A DNA stretch of 43,305 nt from assembly GCA_041736155.1 (NCBI GenBank), contig JBGSUL010000007.1, forward strand, positions 1 through 43,305, written 5' to 3'. The DNA is from JANPLN01 sp041736155. Lineage in GTDB: Bacteria > Bdellovibrionota > Bdellovibrionia > Bdellovibrionales > JAGQZY01. A model generated the notes under the pieces. It was not told the DNA's origin, did no database searches, and saw nothing but the letters and a program-made list of their open reading frames with translations. A program made the translations under genes and the position numbers. Positions 7,239 to 16,657 of this stretch are shown here, piece by piece. Each line of letters opens with the position of its first letter. The first letter of the stretch is position 1.

Positions 7239-8629
7239 GTCTCACCCTTTGATTTTGATAGTTTGAAAATGCAATCGAGAACGCGCTCTTTGGTCGACCA
7301 TTCAAAGTCTTCCGGGATCATCGGACCAATTCCAAAAGCAAAATAAGGTGCCATGACCTGCCTTTGTAAATTGACCAGAACTCCATGTTTTCGCAGCTGA
7401 TCTATATTGGTTAAAATAAAATCATGGAACTGCACCGCTTTAAAACGTCGCGCGAACGAATAAAGCTCTTCTTCTTTAAGCATTGCTGATAAAACAAGAT
7501 GAACGCGAATCGCTCCAATATCCTGAGGGATAAAGGCTCTGAGCGTATCGAGTTCGTTAATTTGTAAAAGCGATTGGCCTTCGGTATCAATTAAAACATA
7601 ATCGACGTTTTCCATTTGCTTGAGATAAACGTTAATGTCTTGGCCTTTGCGCCAAACAGCGAAAGGCACATTAAGAATTTGGCTGTAGATTTTTAATTGC
7701 TCCACGGCGCCGACTTTATTATTGTCGGCGGAGATGATTCCGACACGTTTTCTTTCTTTGAGTACCAAATGACTCGCCATTTTCACCAAAGTGGATGTTT
7801 TTCCTACTCCCCGTGGACCGACAAAAATATGATAACGACATTGGAGTTTCTCTTTGGAAATATCTATGACCGAGTACAACCACTTGGCGACCCAGGCTTC
7901 TAAAAGACCCTTTTTCTTTACGTTGTCTTTTAATTGCAAATGCGCGTTCTTCATAATTTCGGCAACGACTTTTTCATCAATGCCTTCTTGAGTTAAACGC
8001 TCGAACATGGAACTTGTCTCTTGGGAAATCCCATAACGTGCACCAGGATAAAGCGATGCAGCCGGCGCCACAGTTCCCTTTGTCATCGCGTTCATGTTTT
8101 GCACCATGGTTTGCAAACGTTTGATCTCACTTTTGAGCTCATCAATTTTGCTCGTATCAATTTTTGCCGCCGCTGGAGATTGCGGAGACACCATACTGTA
8201 AGCCGATTTGGCTTTTGTGGGTAAAATAGCTTCTTTGATGCGCGGAGGAATTCGTGTCGTTTTCGTTTCGACAAATTCTTCTTCTTCCGGAATAGAGGCA
8301 TAATTGCGCGCTTCCATATCGCGACGCTTTTCAGTGACCTTTTCGTTAATACGTACATAGGCTTGATCAATAAATTGTCTTTGAACACGGGCTGTTTTTT
8401 TTGACAATCTCTCTAAATCTTTACTAGAAAGGCTTTGCTCTACAAGACGTTTTCGGGTGAAGGTGTTTTCATCGACAGCGGCGGTGATCATCACTTTGCG
8501 TGGTGAATGCGCACCCATATGTTTTTGCGTCTCTTTGGTGGAAAGGATAATGGCATCGGGTCCCAAATCCTTTTTCACCATTTCCACGGCTTCTTTAATG
8601 GTTGTTGCTTCATATTTTCTAACCTGCAT
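7235..8629 (-). CDS. flhF: Flagellar biosynthesis GTPase FlhF (SRP family)
   Basis: SRP-type GTPase that places the flagellum at the pole in polarly flagellated bacteria. The 464 residues comprise the N-terminal B domain (MQVRKYEATTIKEAVEMVKK, a typical FlhF start), a variable linker with a predicted coiled coil (about 160-185), an N domain of helices, and the G domain. The P-loop is GPRGVGKTST (271-280). G3 reads DTEGQS (348-353) where relatives have DTAGR. G4 reads TNID (407-410) where relatives have TKxD. The two substitutions may alter nucleotide handling. The start overlaps the end of flhA by 11 nt and the end overlaps flhG by 4 nt. Confidence 0.93.
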   Translation of the reverse strand: MQVRKYEATTIKEAVEMVKKDLGPDAIILSTKETQKHMGAHSPRKVMITAAVDENTFTRKRLVEQSLSSKDLERLSKKTARVQRQFIDQAYVRINEKVTEKRRDMEARNYASIPEEEEFVETKTTRIPPRIKEAILPTKAKSAYSMVSPQSPAAAKIDTSKIDELKSEIKRLQTMVQNMNAMTKGTVAPAASLYPGARYGISQETSSMFERLTQEGIDEKVVAEIMKNAHLQLKDNVKKKGLLEAWVAKWLYSVIDISKEKLQCRYHIFVGPRGVGKTSTLVKMASHLVLKERKRVGIISADNNKVGAVEQLKIYSQILNVPFAVWRKGQDINVYLKQMENVDYVLIDTEGQSLLQINELDTLRAFIPQDIGAIRVHLVLSAMLKEEELYSFARRFKAVQFHDFILTNIDQLRKHGVLVNLQRQVMAPYFAFGIGPMIPEDFEWSTKERVLDCIFKLSKSKGET

Positions 8630-10715
8630 ACGGAACCTCCACGACTCCTACGGATGACACACGCGCCTGTGACGAAACTTCTCCATGGGAGAGAACAACA
8701 AGTTGCGGAATAAATTTATGAGTGATTCGGAAAACATGACGACGCACAGTTGGGCTCGTCAATAAAATGGGCTGACTAGCGATCTCAGGATGTTCTTCGA
8801 TCATGTCAGCGATTTCTAAAACAATTTTTTGCATGCGCTGAGCATCCATGGCTAACTGAATGCCTTGTTCGGTTTGAATCAACGATTGAATAATTTCTTC
8901 TTCAATGTGCGAACTCAACGTCATGACTTGTAAGCCACCTTCATCATCGGCGTATTTGGCTGTTATGGCACGTGACATGCGCTTACGCACAGTTTCGGTG
9001 AGCTGTTCGATGTCTTTGGTGCGTGGCGCTTCATCGGCTAGAGCTTCAAAAATGGTCAACATGTCACGAATGGAGATTTGTTCTTTAAGAAGTCCTTGCA
9101 GAACACGCACCACTCCACCCAATGGTAAAAGATCGGGAATAAGATCTTCCACCACTTTGGGATAGGCTTTTTTAAAGTTTTCAATAAGACTGCTGGCTTC
9201 TTGTCGACCAAATAATTCAAACGCATGGGCACGCAAAATTTCGGTCAAATGGGTTGCCATAACGGTCGGCAGATCCACCACGGTGTAACCACAAATTTCG
9301 GCTTCTTCTTTTTGATTTTTGGTAATCCACAAAGCATCCAAGCCAAAAGCCGGCTCTTTGGTTTTAACGCCCTCAATCTTACGACTGACTCCACCCGGAT
9401 CCATCGCCAAAAAGCACTCCGCTTTGAGTTCGCCTTGCGTGACCTTGTTGCCTTTGATGAGGATACGGTATTCACCGGCCTTCAATTGCAAATTGTCGCG
9501 AATGTGCACAGGCGGAATAATCACGCCCAAATCCATGGCAAATTGTTTACGAATGCTGACAATCCGCTCGAGTAAATCGCCACTCTCATGGGATTCCACC
9601 ACATTGATCAAACCGTAACCCACTTCCACTTCCACCAAATCCAAAGGCAAAAGGCTTTCGATGTTTTCGGCTTTGGGCTTTTGTGATTCTTCAATGCGCT
9701 TTTGGTTTTCGTTACTTTCTTTTTGTTGTTGATTGGTTTGAATCACATAACCAATACCACCTAAAATAATGGCAATCGTTAAGAAGGGAACAGTAGGTAA
9801 ACCTGGAACCATGCCCATGGCGCCGACAATCCCGGCCGCTGCAAGGACAGCTCTTGGATTAAAGAAAAGTTGTGTGGCGATATCTTGACCTATGCTCGAT
9901 TTAGAACTGTTTTTGGTCACCACAGTACCCGCCGCGGTGGAAATAATCAGAGCTGGCAATTGACTGACAAGACCATCCCCGATGGTGAGCTGCGTGTAGT
10001 AATCTGCAGCAGTCGCAAGATCGAGACCTTTTTGCAAAACGCCGATAGCGAGGCCACCAATGACGTTAATGAACATAATAAAAATACCCGCAATCGCATC
10101 ACCACGAACGAACTTGGAGGCACCATCCATAGCTCCATAAAAATCTGCTTCGGCTTCAATTTTTTTACGACGTGTGCGCGCTTGTTCTTCGTTGATCAAT
10201 CCCGCGTTCAAATCGGCATCGATGGACATTTGTTTTCCAGGTAACGCATCTAAAGTGAAACGAGCAGCCACTTCTGCGATACGGCCAGAACCTTTAGTGA
10301 TAACCACAAAGTTGATCACAACGAGAATAATAAAAACCACAAGACCGATGGCGTAGTTGTTTCCAACAACGATGCTGGCAAACGCATGGATCACTTGTCC
10401 TGCGGCTGCATGCCCATTGTGTCCTTCGGTTAAAATCAAACGCGTTGAAGCGACGTTCAAAGCTAAACGAAAGAGTGTCGAGATAAGTAACAATGACGGG
10501 AAAACACTAAAATCGAGAATCTGATTTGTATAAAGAGCAACCAAGAGGATGAGCAAACTGAAGGTAATAGAGAGAGTGAGCGACATATCAAGAAGAATGG
10601 ACGGGAGCGGCACCATCATCACAACGAGGATACCAATCAACGCCACGGCCACCATCAGATCCATGTTCTTGGTGTACTTCTCAAAACGATTGAGGAAACG
10701 CAGTATATCTTCCAT
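8619..10715 (-). CDS. flhA: Flagellar type III export protein FlhA
   Basis: Central membrane component of the flagellar type III export gate, forming the nonameric ring under the FliPQR-FlhB pore and coupling proton motive force to export. The 698 residues have about eight N-terminal helices up to roughly 330, including the conserved cytoplasmic FHIPEP-type loop (about 125-225: VITKGSGRIAEVAARFTLDA, LPGKQMSIDADLNAGLI). A large C-terminal domain (about 370-690) binds chaperone-substrate complexes. Its start follows flhB by 1 nt and its end overlaps flhF by 11 nt. Confidence 0.97.
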   Translation of the reverse strand: MEDILRFLNRFEKYTKNMDLMVAVALIGILVVMMVPLPSILLDMSLTLSITFSLLILLVALYTNQILDFSVFPSLLLISTLFRLALNVASTRLILTEGHNGHAAAGQVIHAFASIVVGNNYAIGLVVFIILVVINFVVITKGSGRIAEVAARFTLDALPGKQMSIDADLNAGLINEEQARTRRKKIEAEADFYGAMDGASKFVRGDAIAGIFIMFINVIGGLAIGVLQKGLDLATAADYYTQLTIGDGLVSQLPALIISTAAGTVVTKNSSKSSIGQDIATQLFFNPRAVLAAAGIVGAMGMVPGLPTVPFLTIAIILGGIGYVIQTNQQQKESNENQKRIEESQKPKAENIESLLPLDLVEVEVGYGLINVVESHESGDLLERIVSIRKQFAMDLGVIIPPVHIRDNLQLKAGEYRILIKGNKVTQGELKAECFLAMDPGGVSRKIEGVKTKEPAFGLDALWITKNQKEEAEICGYTVVDLPTVMATHLTEILRAHAFELFGRQEASSLIENFKKAYPKVVEDLIPDLLPLGGVVRVLQGLLKEQISIRDMLTIFEALADEAPRTKDIEQLTETVRKRMSRAITAKYADDEGGLQVMTLSSHIEEEIIQSLIQTEQGIQLAMDAQRMQKIVLEIADMIEEHPEIASQPILLTSPTVRRHVFRITHKFIPQLVVLSHGEVSSQARVSSVGVVEVPYAG

Positions 10716-10716
10716 A

Positions 10717-11790
10717 TTATCTCAACATCTTCTTTTTCTTGAGTTTAAAAACATAAGCTAAAACTTCGGCAACAGCGGCAAAGAGTTCGCGCGGAATCAC
10801 TTGGCCAACTTCGAGTGTCTTAAATATCGTGCGTGCGAGGGGTTTATTCTCAACGATAGGAATATTATGTTCCTTGGCGATTTCACGAATACGTAGGGCC
10901 ACGTGATCCTGTCCTTTTGCCAACATGATCGGCGCGGCGTATTTTTCGGGAGAATATTTTAAAGCGATAGCTAAATGTGTTGGGTTTGTGATAATCACAT
11001 CGGCCTTAGGAACATCAGCCATCATTCGTCGTTGTGCCACTTCTTTTTGAATTTTACGAATACGCGCTTTGATCAGCGGGTCCCCTTCGCGAGTTTTAAT
11101 CTCGTCGCGAATTTCCTGCTTGGTCATCTTCATTTGCTCTTCAAGCTGATAGCGCTGCAAAAAGTAATCAGAGCCAGCGATAATCGCGAGAACCGTACCG
11201 ATCCCGGTTAACAAACTAAATACTTTTTGACCAAGGTAGCCCAAAATTTCAAATGGCGCCAAATAGACGAGCTTAGGCAACGTGTCTACCGTATCTGCAA
11301 GGACGTAGTAGGCAGCGTAGCCGATCACGGCGAGCTTGAGAAGCGACTTTGCTCCTTCGATCAACGAGCGCCATGAAAACAGTTTTTTAATTCCCTCAAA
11401 CGGATTGATCTTGTCGAGATTGGGAGTGATCGCTTCTTCGCTTGTGAGAAAGCCCACCTGTAAGAGGCTGGATCCAATGGCAAACAAGAAGGACACAAGA
11501 AAGAAGGGGCCTAAAATCAGAAAAGTGGAAAATCCGAGATTCTTCATCATATCAAAGAGGGAATCTTTTGATAACTCTCCAGGGCGGATAAAGTCGTACA
11601 CACCCGTATAAGAGTTCATGACTTGCTGAAGAAGGAACGTTCCAAACATGGATAATACGCCAGCGATCCCAAAAAGCAGCAATACGGAACTCAGCTCCCG
11701 CGTTTGCGCAACTTGGCCCCGACGACGAAAATCATCTCGTCGCTGCTGGGTGGCTTCTTCTGTTCTTTCCTGATCACTATAATCTGCCAT
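10717..11790 (-). CDS. flhB: Flagellar type III export switch protein FlhB
   Basis: Export-gate protein that switches substrate specificity from rod/hook to filament. The 357 residues start with the typical hydrophilic segment (DQERTEEATQQRRDDFRRRGQVAQTREL is split over residues 6-33), then four membrane helices, then the cytoplasmic domain. NPTH in ITNPTHLAIALKY marks the self-cleavage site, between Asn and Pro, that is the hallmark of the family. It lies between fliR (6 nt upstream) and flhA (1 nt downstream), the standard gene order. Confidence 0.97.
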   Translation of the reverse strand: MADYSDQERTEEATQQRRDDFRRRGQVAQTRELSSVLLLFGIAGVLSMFGTFLLQQVMNSYTGVYDFIRPGELSKDSLFDMMKNLGFSTFLILGPFFLVSFLFAIGSSLLQVGFLTSEEAITPNLDKINPFEGIKKLFSWRSLIEGAKSLLKLAVIGYAAYYVLADTVDTLPKLVYLAPFEILGYLGQKVFSLLTGIGTVLAIIAGSDYFLQRYQLEEQMKMTKQEIRDEIKTREGDPLIKARIRKIQKEVAQRRMMADVPKADVIITNPTHLAIALKYSPEKYAAPIMLAKGQDHVALRIREIAKEHNIPIVENKPLARTIFKTLEVGQVIPRELFAAVAEVLAYVFKLKKKKMLR

Positions 11791-11796
11791 ACATCC

Positions 11797-12573
11797 TTAT
11801 ATGGTTTTTAAAAAATCAAAAAACGTTTCTACAAACACATTCAAACTCATCCCAAACTGATCGAGCATAAACGGCATCGATACAATCAAGACGATAAGTC
11901 CCGCCAATGAGTTGATCGGCATACTCGTCACCAAGACGTTCATCTGTGGTACTGCCCGACCTATCACAGCCAATGAAATGTTAATGAGCAAAATTGAGAC
12001 CAACACGGGAGCTGAGAGCTGAAGACCGAGTATGACGACTCTCTCTGCAACTAATGTGATTTGAGACAAAGAACTTATATCAAAAGACCAGCTATAAATC
12101 GGCGCAACGTCATAACTCTGCACCAGTCCTGTCAAAAACATATGGTGACCATTTACCAGCATAAAAAAAAGTGCAGCAATCGCATAAAAAAGATTGTCGA
12201 CGGGAGTGGACTGTGACTGAAAGGTGGGATTGAACAATTGAGCGGAAGAAATCCCGAGGGACGTAGATACTAAATCCGCAGTCATCTGCACCATGTAGAA
12301 AAACATGTAAGAGATCTGCGCGAGGACGAGGCCAATAAAAACCTCTTTCCCCACATAAAATATCAACTGTGAATACGAAGAAAACTCGTGATGAAAATTG
12401 GCTTTGAGAAGAGGAAACAGCACAAGTGAAAGTAACAAAGAGAAAAGTATTTTGAGCGTCGCGGGAACATTGAGACCGCCAAACACGGGCCAAGTGACTA
12501 AAAACGCACTCATTCTGGCGAAAATCAGAATAAAAGCAAAGGCTTCAATTTCAAAAAGAGAAAGAACATTCAA
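11797..12573 (-). CDS. fliR: Flagellar export gate protein FliR
   Basis: Integral membrane subunit of the FliP5Q4R1 export gate. The 258 residues contain about six hydrophobic helices. Landmarks include ILIFARMSAFLVTWPVFGG near the N-terminus, then FIGLVLAQISYMFFYMVQMT and a conserved late segment IGRAVPQMNVLVTSMPI. Length and gene order (fliP-fliQ-fliR-flhB) match the family. It begins 13 nt after fliQ. Confidence 0.95.
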   Translation of the reverse strand: MNVLSLFEIEAFAFILIFARMSAFLVTWPVFGGLNVPATLKILFSLLLSLVLFPLLKANFHHEFSSYSQLIFYVGKEVFIGLVLAQISYMFFYMVQMTADLVSTSLGISSAQLFNPTFQSQSTPVDNLFYAIAALFFMLVNGHHMFLTGLVQSYDVAPIYSWSFDISSLSQITLVAERVVILGLQLSAPVLVSILLINISLAVIGRAVPQMNVLVTSMPINSLAGLIVLIVSMPFMLDQFGMSLNVFVETFFDFLKTI

Positions 12574-12586
12574 AACTCAGCCCCCG

Positions 12587-12862
12587 CTATTCTGTTCTAA
12601 CGATCTCACCAGCGCTTTCAAAAATTTCTACGGTGTAATTTTTAAGAGTGGTCAACATCCATGGTCCCAAAAGAACAATAATCAGAGTGACAACGATCAT
12701 CTTAGGAATAAAAGTCAGTGTCGCCTCGTTGATCTGTGTGATGGCTTGAAAGACGCTGACGATAATACCGATCACCAGGGCTCCGAGGAGCATGGGCGAG
12801 GCCACCATAGCTATGGTTTTTAGACTGTTTGTGCTTAGACTTAAAATGACATCCTCATTCAT
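12587..12862 (-). CDS. fliQ: Flagellar export gate protein FliQ
   Basis: Small 91-residue gate subunit with two membrane helices (about 17-40 and 50-75). The conserved GIIVSVFQAITQINEATLTF segment between them is the FliQ signature. Four copies wrap around FliP and FliR in the assembled gate. It begins 3 nt after fliP. Confidence 0.97.
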   Translation of the reverse strand: MNEDVILSLSTNSLKTIAMVASPMLLGALVIGIIVSVFQAITQINEATLTFIPKMIVVTLIIVLLGPWMLTTLKNYTVEIFESAGEIVRTE

Positions 12863-12865
12863 ACA

Positions 12866-13630
12866 TCACCCAAAGCTCTTGACCATAGAGCCGACAATTA
12901 AACTCCACCCATCCACAAGCACAAAAATCATGATTTTAAATGGCAGAGAAATCACCACCGGAGGTAACATCATCATCCCCAGCGCCATAAGGACGCTGGC
13001 CACGATCATATCGATCACCAAGAAAGGTAAATAAATGATAAAACCAATTTGAAAAGCCGTTTTGAGTTCTGAAATCACAAATGCCGGAATCAAAACGACA
13101 GTCGGAACATCCGCACGGGTTTTAGGACTATTCACTTTAGAAAGTTTTAGAAAAAGTTCCAGATCCGCGGCACGAGTTTGCGAAAACATAAATTTACGCA
13201 AAGGCACAAGAGCTTTTTCCATGGCAGCATCTTGTGGTAACTGGCCGTTCACATAGGGCTGCAAGGCCTCGGTGTTTATTTTTTCAAACACTGGCTGCAT
13301 AATAAAAAAAGTGAGGAACAATGACATTCCCACCAAGAGTTGGTTGGGTGGCATTTGTTGCGTTCCCAAAGCTTGGCGCAAGAACGAGAACACAATGATC
13401 AGACGCGTGAAACTCGTCATAAGGATCAGAATCGCTGGCGCCAAGGTCAGGATTGTGAGCAGAATTAGGATTTGGATCGAAGAAACAATCTCTTTAGGAT
13501 TGTTTGTCGACTTCATAGAGAAATTCACCGAGGGCACAGTCACTGTAGACTGCGCCGAAGCTTGTGATACAATGACACCAGAGGCACCTATAATGAGGAG
13601 CGGCACCAGCCACTTAAGCGTCGATTTCAT
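12866..13630 (-). CDS. fliP: Flagellar export gate protein FliP
   Basis: Main pore subunit of the flagellar export gate. The ATG at 13630 gives a 254-residue protein with a cleavable signal peptide ending at SQASA, as usual for FliP. Mature motifs include LTILTLAPAILILMTSFTRL, VFSFLRQALGTQQMPPNQL and FVISELKTAFQIGFIIYLPF. The open frame extends 63 codons further upstream, but that extension lies inside the end of fliO, is Lys/Ser-rich and is not FliP-like. With this start fliP overlaps fliO by 17 nt, which is consistent with coupled translation. Confidence 0.95.
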   Translation of the reverse strand: MKSTLKWLVPLLIIGASGVIVSQASAQSTVTVPSVNFSMKSTNNPKEIVSSIQILILLTILTLAPAILILMTSFTRLIIVFSFLRQALGTQQMPPNQLLVGMSLFLTFFIMQPVFEKINTEALQPYVNGQLPQDAAMEKALVPLRKFMFSQTRAADLELFLKLSKVNSPKTRADVPTVVLIPAFVISELKTAFQIGFIIYLPFLVIDMIVASVLMALGMMMLPPVVISLPFKIMIFVLVDGWSLIVGSMVKSFG

Positions 13631-14702
13631 CGATATACTTTCTCTTCTGGAAGATTTTGCGAACATCATTGAGTGACGAAACAGAAAAGGAGTCTTCGAC
13701 GTCGCTGATTTGGCTGGCGATTTGGCTGCTGATTTGGCTTTCCATTTCCTCGTCATCGGATTCAACTTTTTTAACAGCTGTCTTAAAATCTTTAGGTAAC
13801 AGCTCTGGGATTTCATCATCCACCACGGTCAATTGTTTAATCAAACTGATGCCATGATCAGTGACACCCAGCAAAAGGTATTCACCCGATACGCGCACCA
13901 AGGTTAAATTACGTTTAGGACCCAGATATTTTTGCGCAACGATTTTAATGGATTCTTGATTAAAGGGCGCACCCGCTCTTTTTTGATTCAATTTTTTGGA
14001 ACCAAAATAAATGGCACCAAGAAGTCCCAGCACGGCAATCATTCCAAACGCCATCTTGCCCATGGCCGAAGATGTTTGTGTCTCAATGCCTGCCTTTTTA
14101 GCTACGAGGGGAATATCTTTTTCTTCTTTAGAGTCATCTATCTTCTGTGGCGAAGACTCTTCGGGTTCGATCATTTCTGCGGCAGCTACTGTCGCCGCTG
14201 GATCTATTTTGATCACGCTGGCTTCAGCAATATGATCTTGCATTTTTTGTAGGCCTTCTTCTTTCACATCATAAGAGCGGCTGAGCTCCGAAATATTGTG
14301 AGTCAATGTGGGCGACGAAGTGTCCCATATTAAAGTCATTTTATTTTTATTTTTTACGAAACGGAGTTGTTCATGGAAATTCGAAGCCATTTTATCATTA
14401 TGAAGATTCACTCGAACACGTAGTCCTTTGCTATCGTGGTTGGATGCATAGATATTATTGATCTCAGCACCGTTGACATCGATAAACATCTTGTCTTTTT
14501 TTAACTTCACTTGGCCTAGATCCCACTCGATAGAGCGACGTACAAAACGTGCTTCGAGTTGAGTGGCATCCACATCTTTGGACATCTCTAAATGGATTTG
14601 AGTTTGTCCACCTTTAGATTCCACATAAATTTGCTTAAGAAAAACATCTTCTTCGCCAGCAAAACTAAAAAAGCCTATCATCCCTGACAGTAGTAACCAC
14701 AT
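13614..14702 (-). CDS. fliO: Long FliO with an N-terminal AMIN-like periplasmic domain
   Basis: FliO assists assembly of the FliP pore. The C-terminal half shows the classic FliO core: one membrane helix (MAFGMIAVLGLLGAIYFG, about 214-231), then a basic segment and IKIVAQKYLGPKRNLTLVRV, YLLLGVTDHGISLIKQL. Unlike short FliO proteins (about 120-150 residues), this one has 362. Residues 15-130 form a predicted beta-rich domain after a signal-like N-terminus (WLLLSGMIGFFSFAGE). The repeating strand pattern (FLKQIYVESKGGQTQIHLEM, IYASNHDSKGLRVRVNL) resembles AMIN domains that bind peptidoglycan. An acidic linker (about 165-205) precedes the helix. The start has GGAG five nt upstream. It sits between fliN and fliP, as expected. 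Confidence 0.88.
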   Translation of the reverse strand: MWLLLSGMIGFFSFAGEEDVFLKQIYVESKGGQTQIHLEMSKDVDATQLEARFVRRSIEWDLGQVKLKKDKMFIDVNGAEINNIYASNHDSKGLRVRVNLHNDKMASNFHEQLRFVKNKNKMTLIWDTSSPTLTHNISELSRSYDVKEEGLQKMQDHIAEASVIKIDPAATVAAAEMIEPEESSPQKIDDSKEEKDIPLVAKKAGIETQTSSAMGKMAFGMIAVLGLLGAIYFGSKKLNQKRAGAPFNQESIKIVAQKYLGPKRNLTLVRVSGEYLLLGVTDHGISLIKQLTVVDDEIPELLPKDFKTAVKKVESDDEEMESQISSQIASQISDVEDSFSVSSLNDVRKIFQKRKYIDEIDA

Positions 14703-14728
14703 AGACGCTCCGATCTATTTTAGACGAC

Positions 14729-15067
14729 CTATTTTAACTGCTCAACTCTCTCTTTTGGAGAAATCACATCTGTTAAACGTACACCAAACTTATCATTCAC
14801 GACAACCGCCTCACCCTTGGCGATCAGCTTGTCGTTGACATAAATCTCCATGGCTTCACCTGCAAGTTTATTCAACTCAATCACGCTGCCTTGGCCTAGA
14901 TTTAAAAGATCACTCACGACGATCTTTGTTCTTCCGAGTTCCGCCGTCAGCTTCAGAGGAATATCCAGGATCATATTAATGTTTGGTTCGCCGAGACCCG
15001 CATTTACGCCCGAACTCGCACCGACTTCATGCAAATGGCTTTCTTCTTTTTTTGCTGCTTCTGACAT
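14729..15067 (-). CDS. fliN: Flagellar motor switch protein FliN
   Basis: C-ring protein that, with FliM, sets rotation direction and docks export substrates. The 112 residues have a short variable N-terminus and a SpoA domain with NMILDIPLKLTAELGRTKI, LLNLGQGSVIELNKLAGE, IYVNDKLIAKGEAVVVNDKF and GVRLTDVISPKER. The ATG at 15067 is chosen over an in-frame GTG at 15073 because AGGAG, which overlaps the fliM stop codon, is spaced 5 nt from the ATG and would abut the GTG. Confidence 0.95.
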   Translation of the reverse strand: MSEAAKKEESHLHEVGASSGVNAGLGEPNINMILDIPLKLTAELGRTKIVVSDLLNLGQGSVIELNKLAGEAMEIYVNDKLIAKGEAVVVNDKFGVRLTDVISPKERVEQLK

Positions 15068-15075
15068 ACTCACTC

Positions 15076-16056
15076 CTATTTTTTATTTATACGTTCCGTA
15101 ATTTTCATAGCCACTGATCCATGGCTCGACCCATAAAAACCTTTAAATTTCTTAACACCTTCCACAAGAACATCGATTTCTTTGCTCGCGTCTTGGTTGA
15201 GCGAAATCACATCGCCCACGCGCATATTCATTAGATCTTGGATAGAGAACATCGCCTCCCCCAAATCCACTTTAATATCAACACTGACATCTTTGAGTTG
15301 TTCAGAAATAATTTTTGACCAAATTCTCTTGTCTGTTTGATCTGCTTCCACTTGGAAACCCGAAGAGAGTTTTTGTTTTATTGGTTCGATCGCTGAGTAC
15401 GGAACAACCAATGTAATTGTACCACTCGCTTTTTCCAATTCCACATCAAAGGTCGATGCAATCACCACATCGGTCGGTGGCACAATCCCTACGAATTGCG
15501 GATTGACCTCTGTACGCACAAAACTGCAATCGATCACTTCGACCGATTCCCATGCGACTTCTAAATCTTGAATCGCCAGTTCCACGACTTTTCTGACAAT
15601 AGAAAGCTCAATGGGAGTAAAATCTTTGCCTTCGACTTTGGAATAAGGACGATCATCGCCACCAAAAAAACTATCAATCAATGCGTAAGCCAATTTTGTC
15701 TCGATGACAAACAGTGCTGAACCACGTAAATTTCCCATACGCAGTACACTCATGCAGGTCGGCGCTGGGAGCGTGTTGATGAATTCACCAAACTTTAAAA
15801 AATCAGTACTCGAGTGATTCAGTGAAGCGATTTTGCGAATCGCCGAGGACAATGTCACACGAAACGAGCGCATGAATTTTTCGTAGATCACATCAAGCTG
15901 AGGTAAACGTCCACGAATAATACGATCTTGGCTAGTCAGATCATAGACCACCACCACACGATCATCGTGTTTGCCCTGACTATCAACTTTGATCTCATTA
16001 TCGGAAACCGCCGATAACAGTGCATCCACTTCACTTTGCGATAAGACCTGATTCAT
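15076..16056 (-). CDS. fliM: Flagellar motor switch protein FliM
   Basis: C-ring protein that binds CheY-P and contacts FliG. The N-terminus MNQVLSQSEVDALLSAV is the conserved CheY-binding segment. The middle domain (about 45-230) includes FRVTLSSAIRKIASL and the GGDDRPYSKVEGKDFTPIEL segment. A C-terminal SpoA domain (about 255-315) pairs with FliN. The 326 residues are typical. The AGGGG site is 4 nt before the ATG. It lies between fliL (7 nt) and fliN. Confidence 0.97.
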   Translation of the reverse strand: MNQVLSQSEVDALLSAVSDNEIKVDSQGKHDDRVVVVYDLTSQDRIIRGRLPQLDVIYEKFMRSFRVTLSSAIRKIASLNHSSTDFLKFGEFINTLPAPTCMSVLRMGNLRGSALFVIETKLAYALIDSFFGGDDRPYSKVEGKDFTPIELSIVRKVVELAIQDLEVAWESVEVIDCSFVRTEVNPQFVGIVPPTDVVIASTFDVELEKASGTITLVVPYSAIEPIKQKLSSGFQVEADQTDKRIWSKIISEQLKDVSVDIKVDLGEAMFSIQDLMNMRVGDVISLNQDASKEIDVLVEGVKKFKGFYGSSHGSVAMKITERINKK

Positions 16057-16063
16057 AAAACCC

Positions 16064-16624
16064 CTACTGGAATAAGAACTCGGTAAATAATATTTTCTTA
16101 ATCTTGCCTTTAGTTAAAATCGAATTTACCGTGTCGATAATTTCGGACTTCAACTTGTCTTGTGCATTTTCGCCAGACACTTCGCCATATCTTTTGCTGG
16201 TCAGAAGAATAATAATCATGTCGCGCACTTGCGCCTGACGTTTGATGATTTCATCTTGTGATTGCACGCTGTCGACTTCTAAACTCATTGTGACTTTAAG
16301 AAGTTTGTAACCTTCACTGCCATCGAGATTGACGTAAAAAGTTTCCAAAGCAACAAGCTTCACATCTTGCTCATGCGCCTTCTTTTCTTCTTTGCCGTGG
16401 CCTTCTTCTTTGACATCTTGAATTTCGGTAGCGGACTTCATGGCCTCACGCGTAGATTGGGAATACATATAAAGTCCATAACCGACACCTAAGAAAGCCA
16501 GCGAGTTGACGACCACAAGGATCATCAAAATCATCGAACGCTTGTCTTTGCCACCTTGACCTGAGTCCTGGGCGCCTTCGCTTTCCTCAGGTTTCGTTTT
16601 TTTTGCTGCGTTTGCATCTGCCAC
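16064..16624 (-). CDS. fliL: Flagellar basal-body associated protein FliL
   Basis: Inner-membrane protein that surrounds the stator and supports motor torque. The 186-residue product has a hydrophilic N-terminus, one membrane helix (about 31-52, MILMILVVVNSLAFLGVGYG) and a periplasmic FliL domain with VALETFYVNLDGSEGYKLLK and MSLEVDSVQSQDEI, ending in the family's FTEFLFQ. The GTG at 16624 is chosen because GGGGGA lies just upstream and an excellent sigma-54 promoter lies 34 nt further upstream. An in-frame ATG 69 codons earlier would place the promoter inside the gene. It is the first gene of the operon. Confidence 0.93.
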   Translation of the reverse strand: MADANAAKKTKPEESEGAQDSGQGGKDKRSMILMILVVVNSLAFLGVGYGLYMYSQSTREAMKSATEIQDVKEEGHGKEEKKAHEQDVKLVALETFYVNLDGSEGYKLLKVTMSLEVDSVQSQDEIIKRQAQVRDMIIILLTSKRYGEVSGENAQDKLKSEIIDTVNSILTKGKIKKILFTEFLFQ

Positions 16625-16657
16625 AAATCCCCCATACACATGTTCATACACCAGCAA

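Noticed and set aside
13631..13819. A 63-residue N-terminal extension of FliP
   Set aside because: It is an out-of-frame reading of the fliO end, and the signal peptide begins at 13630.
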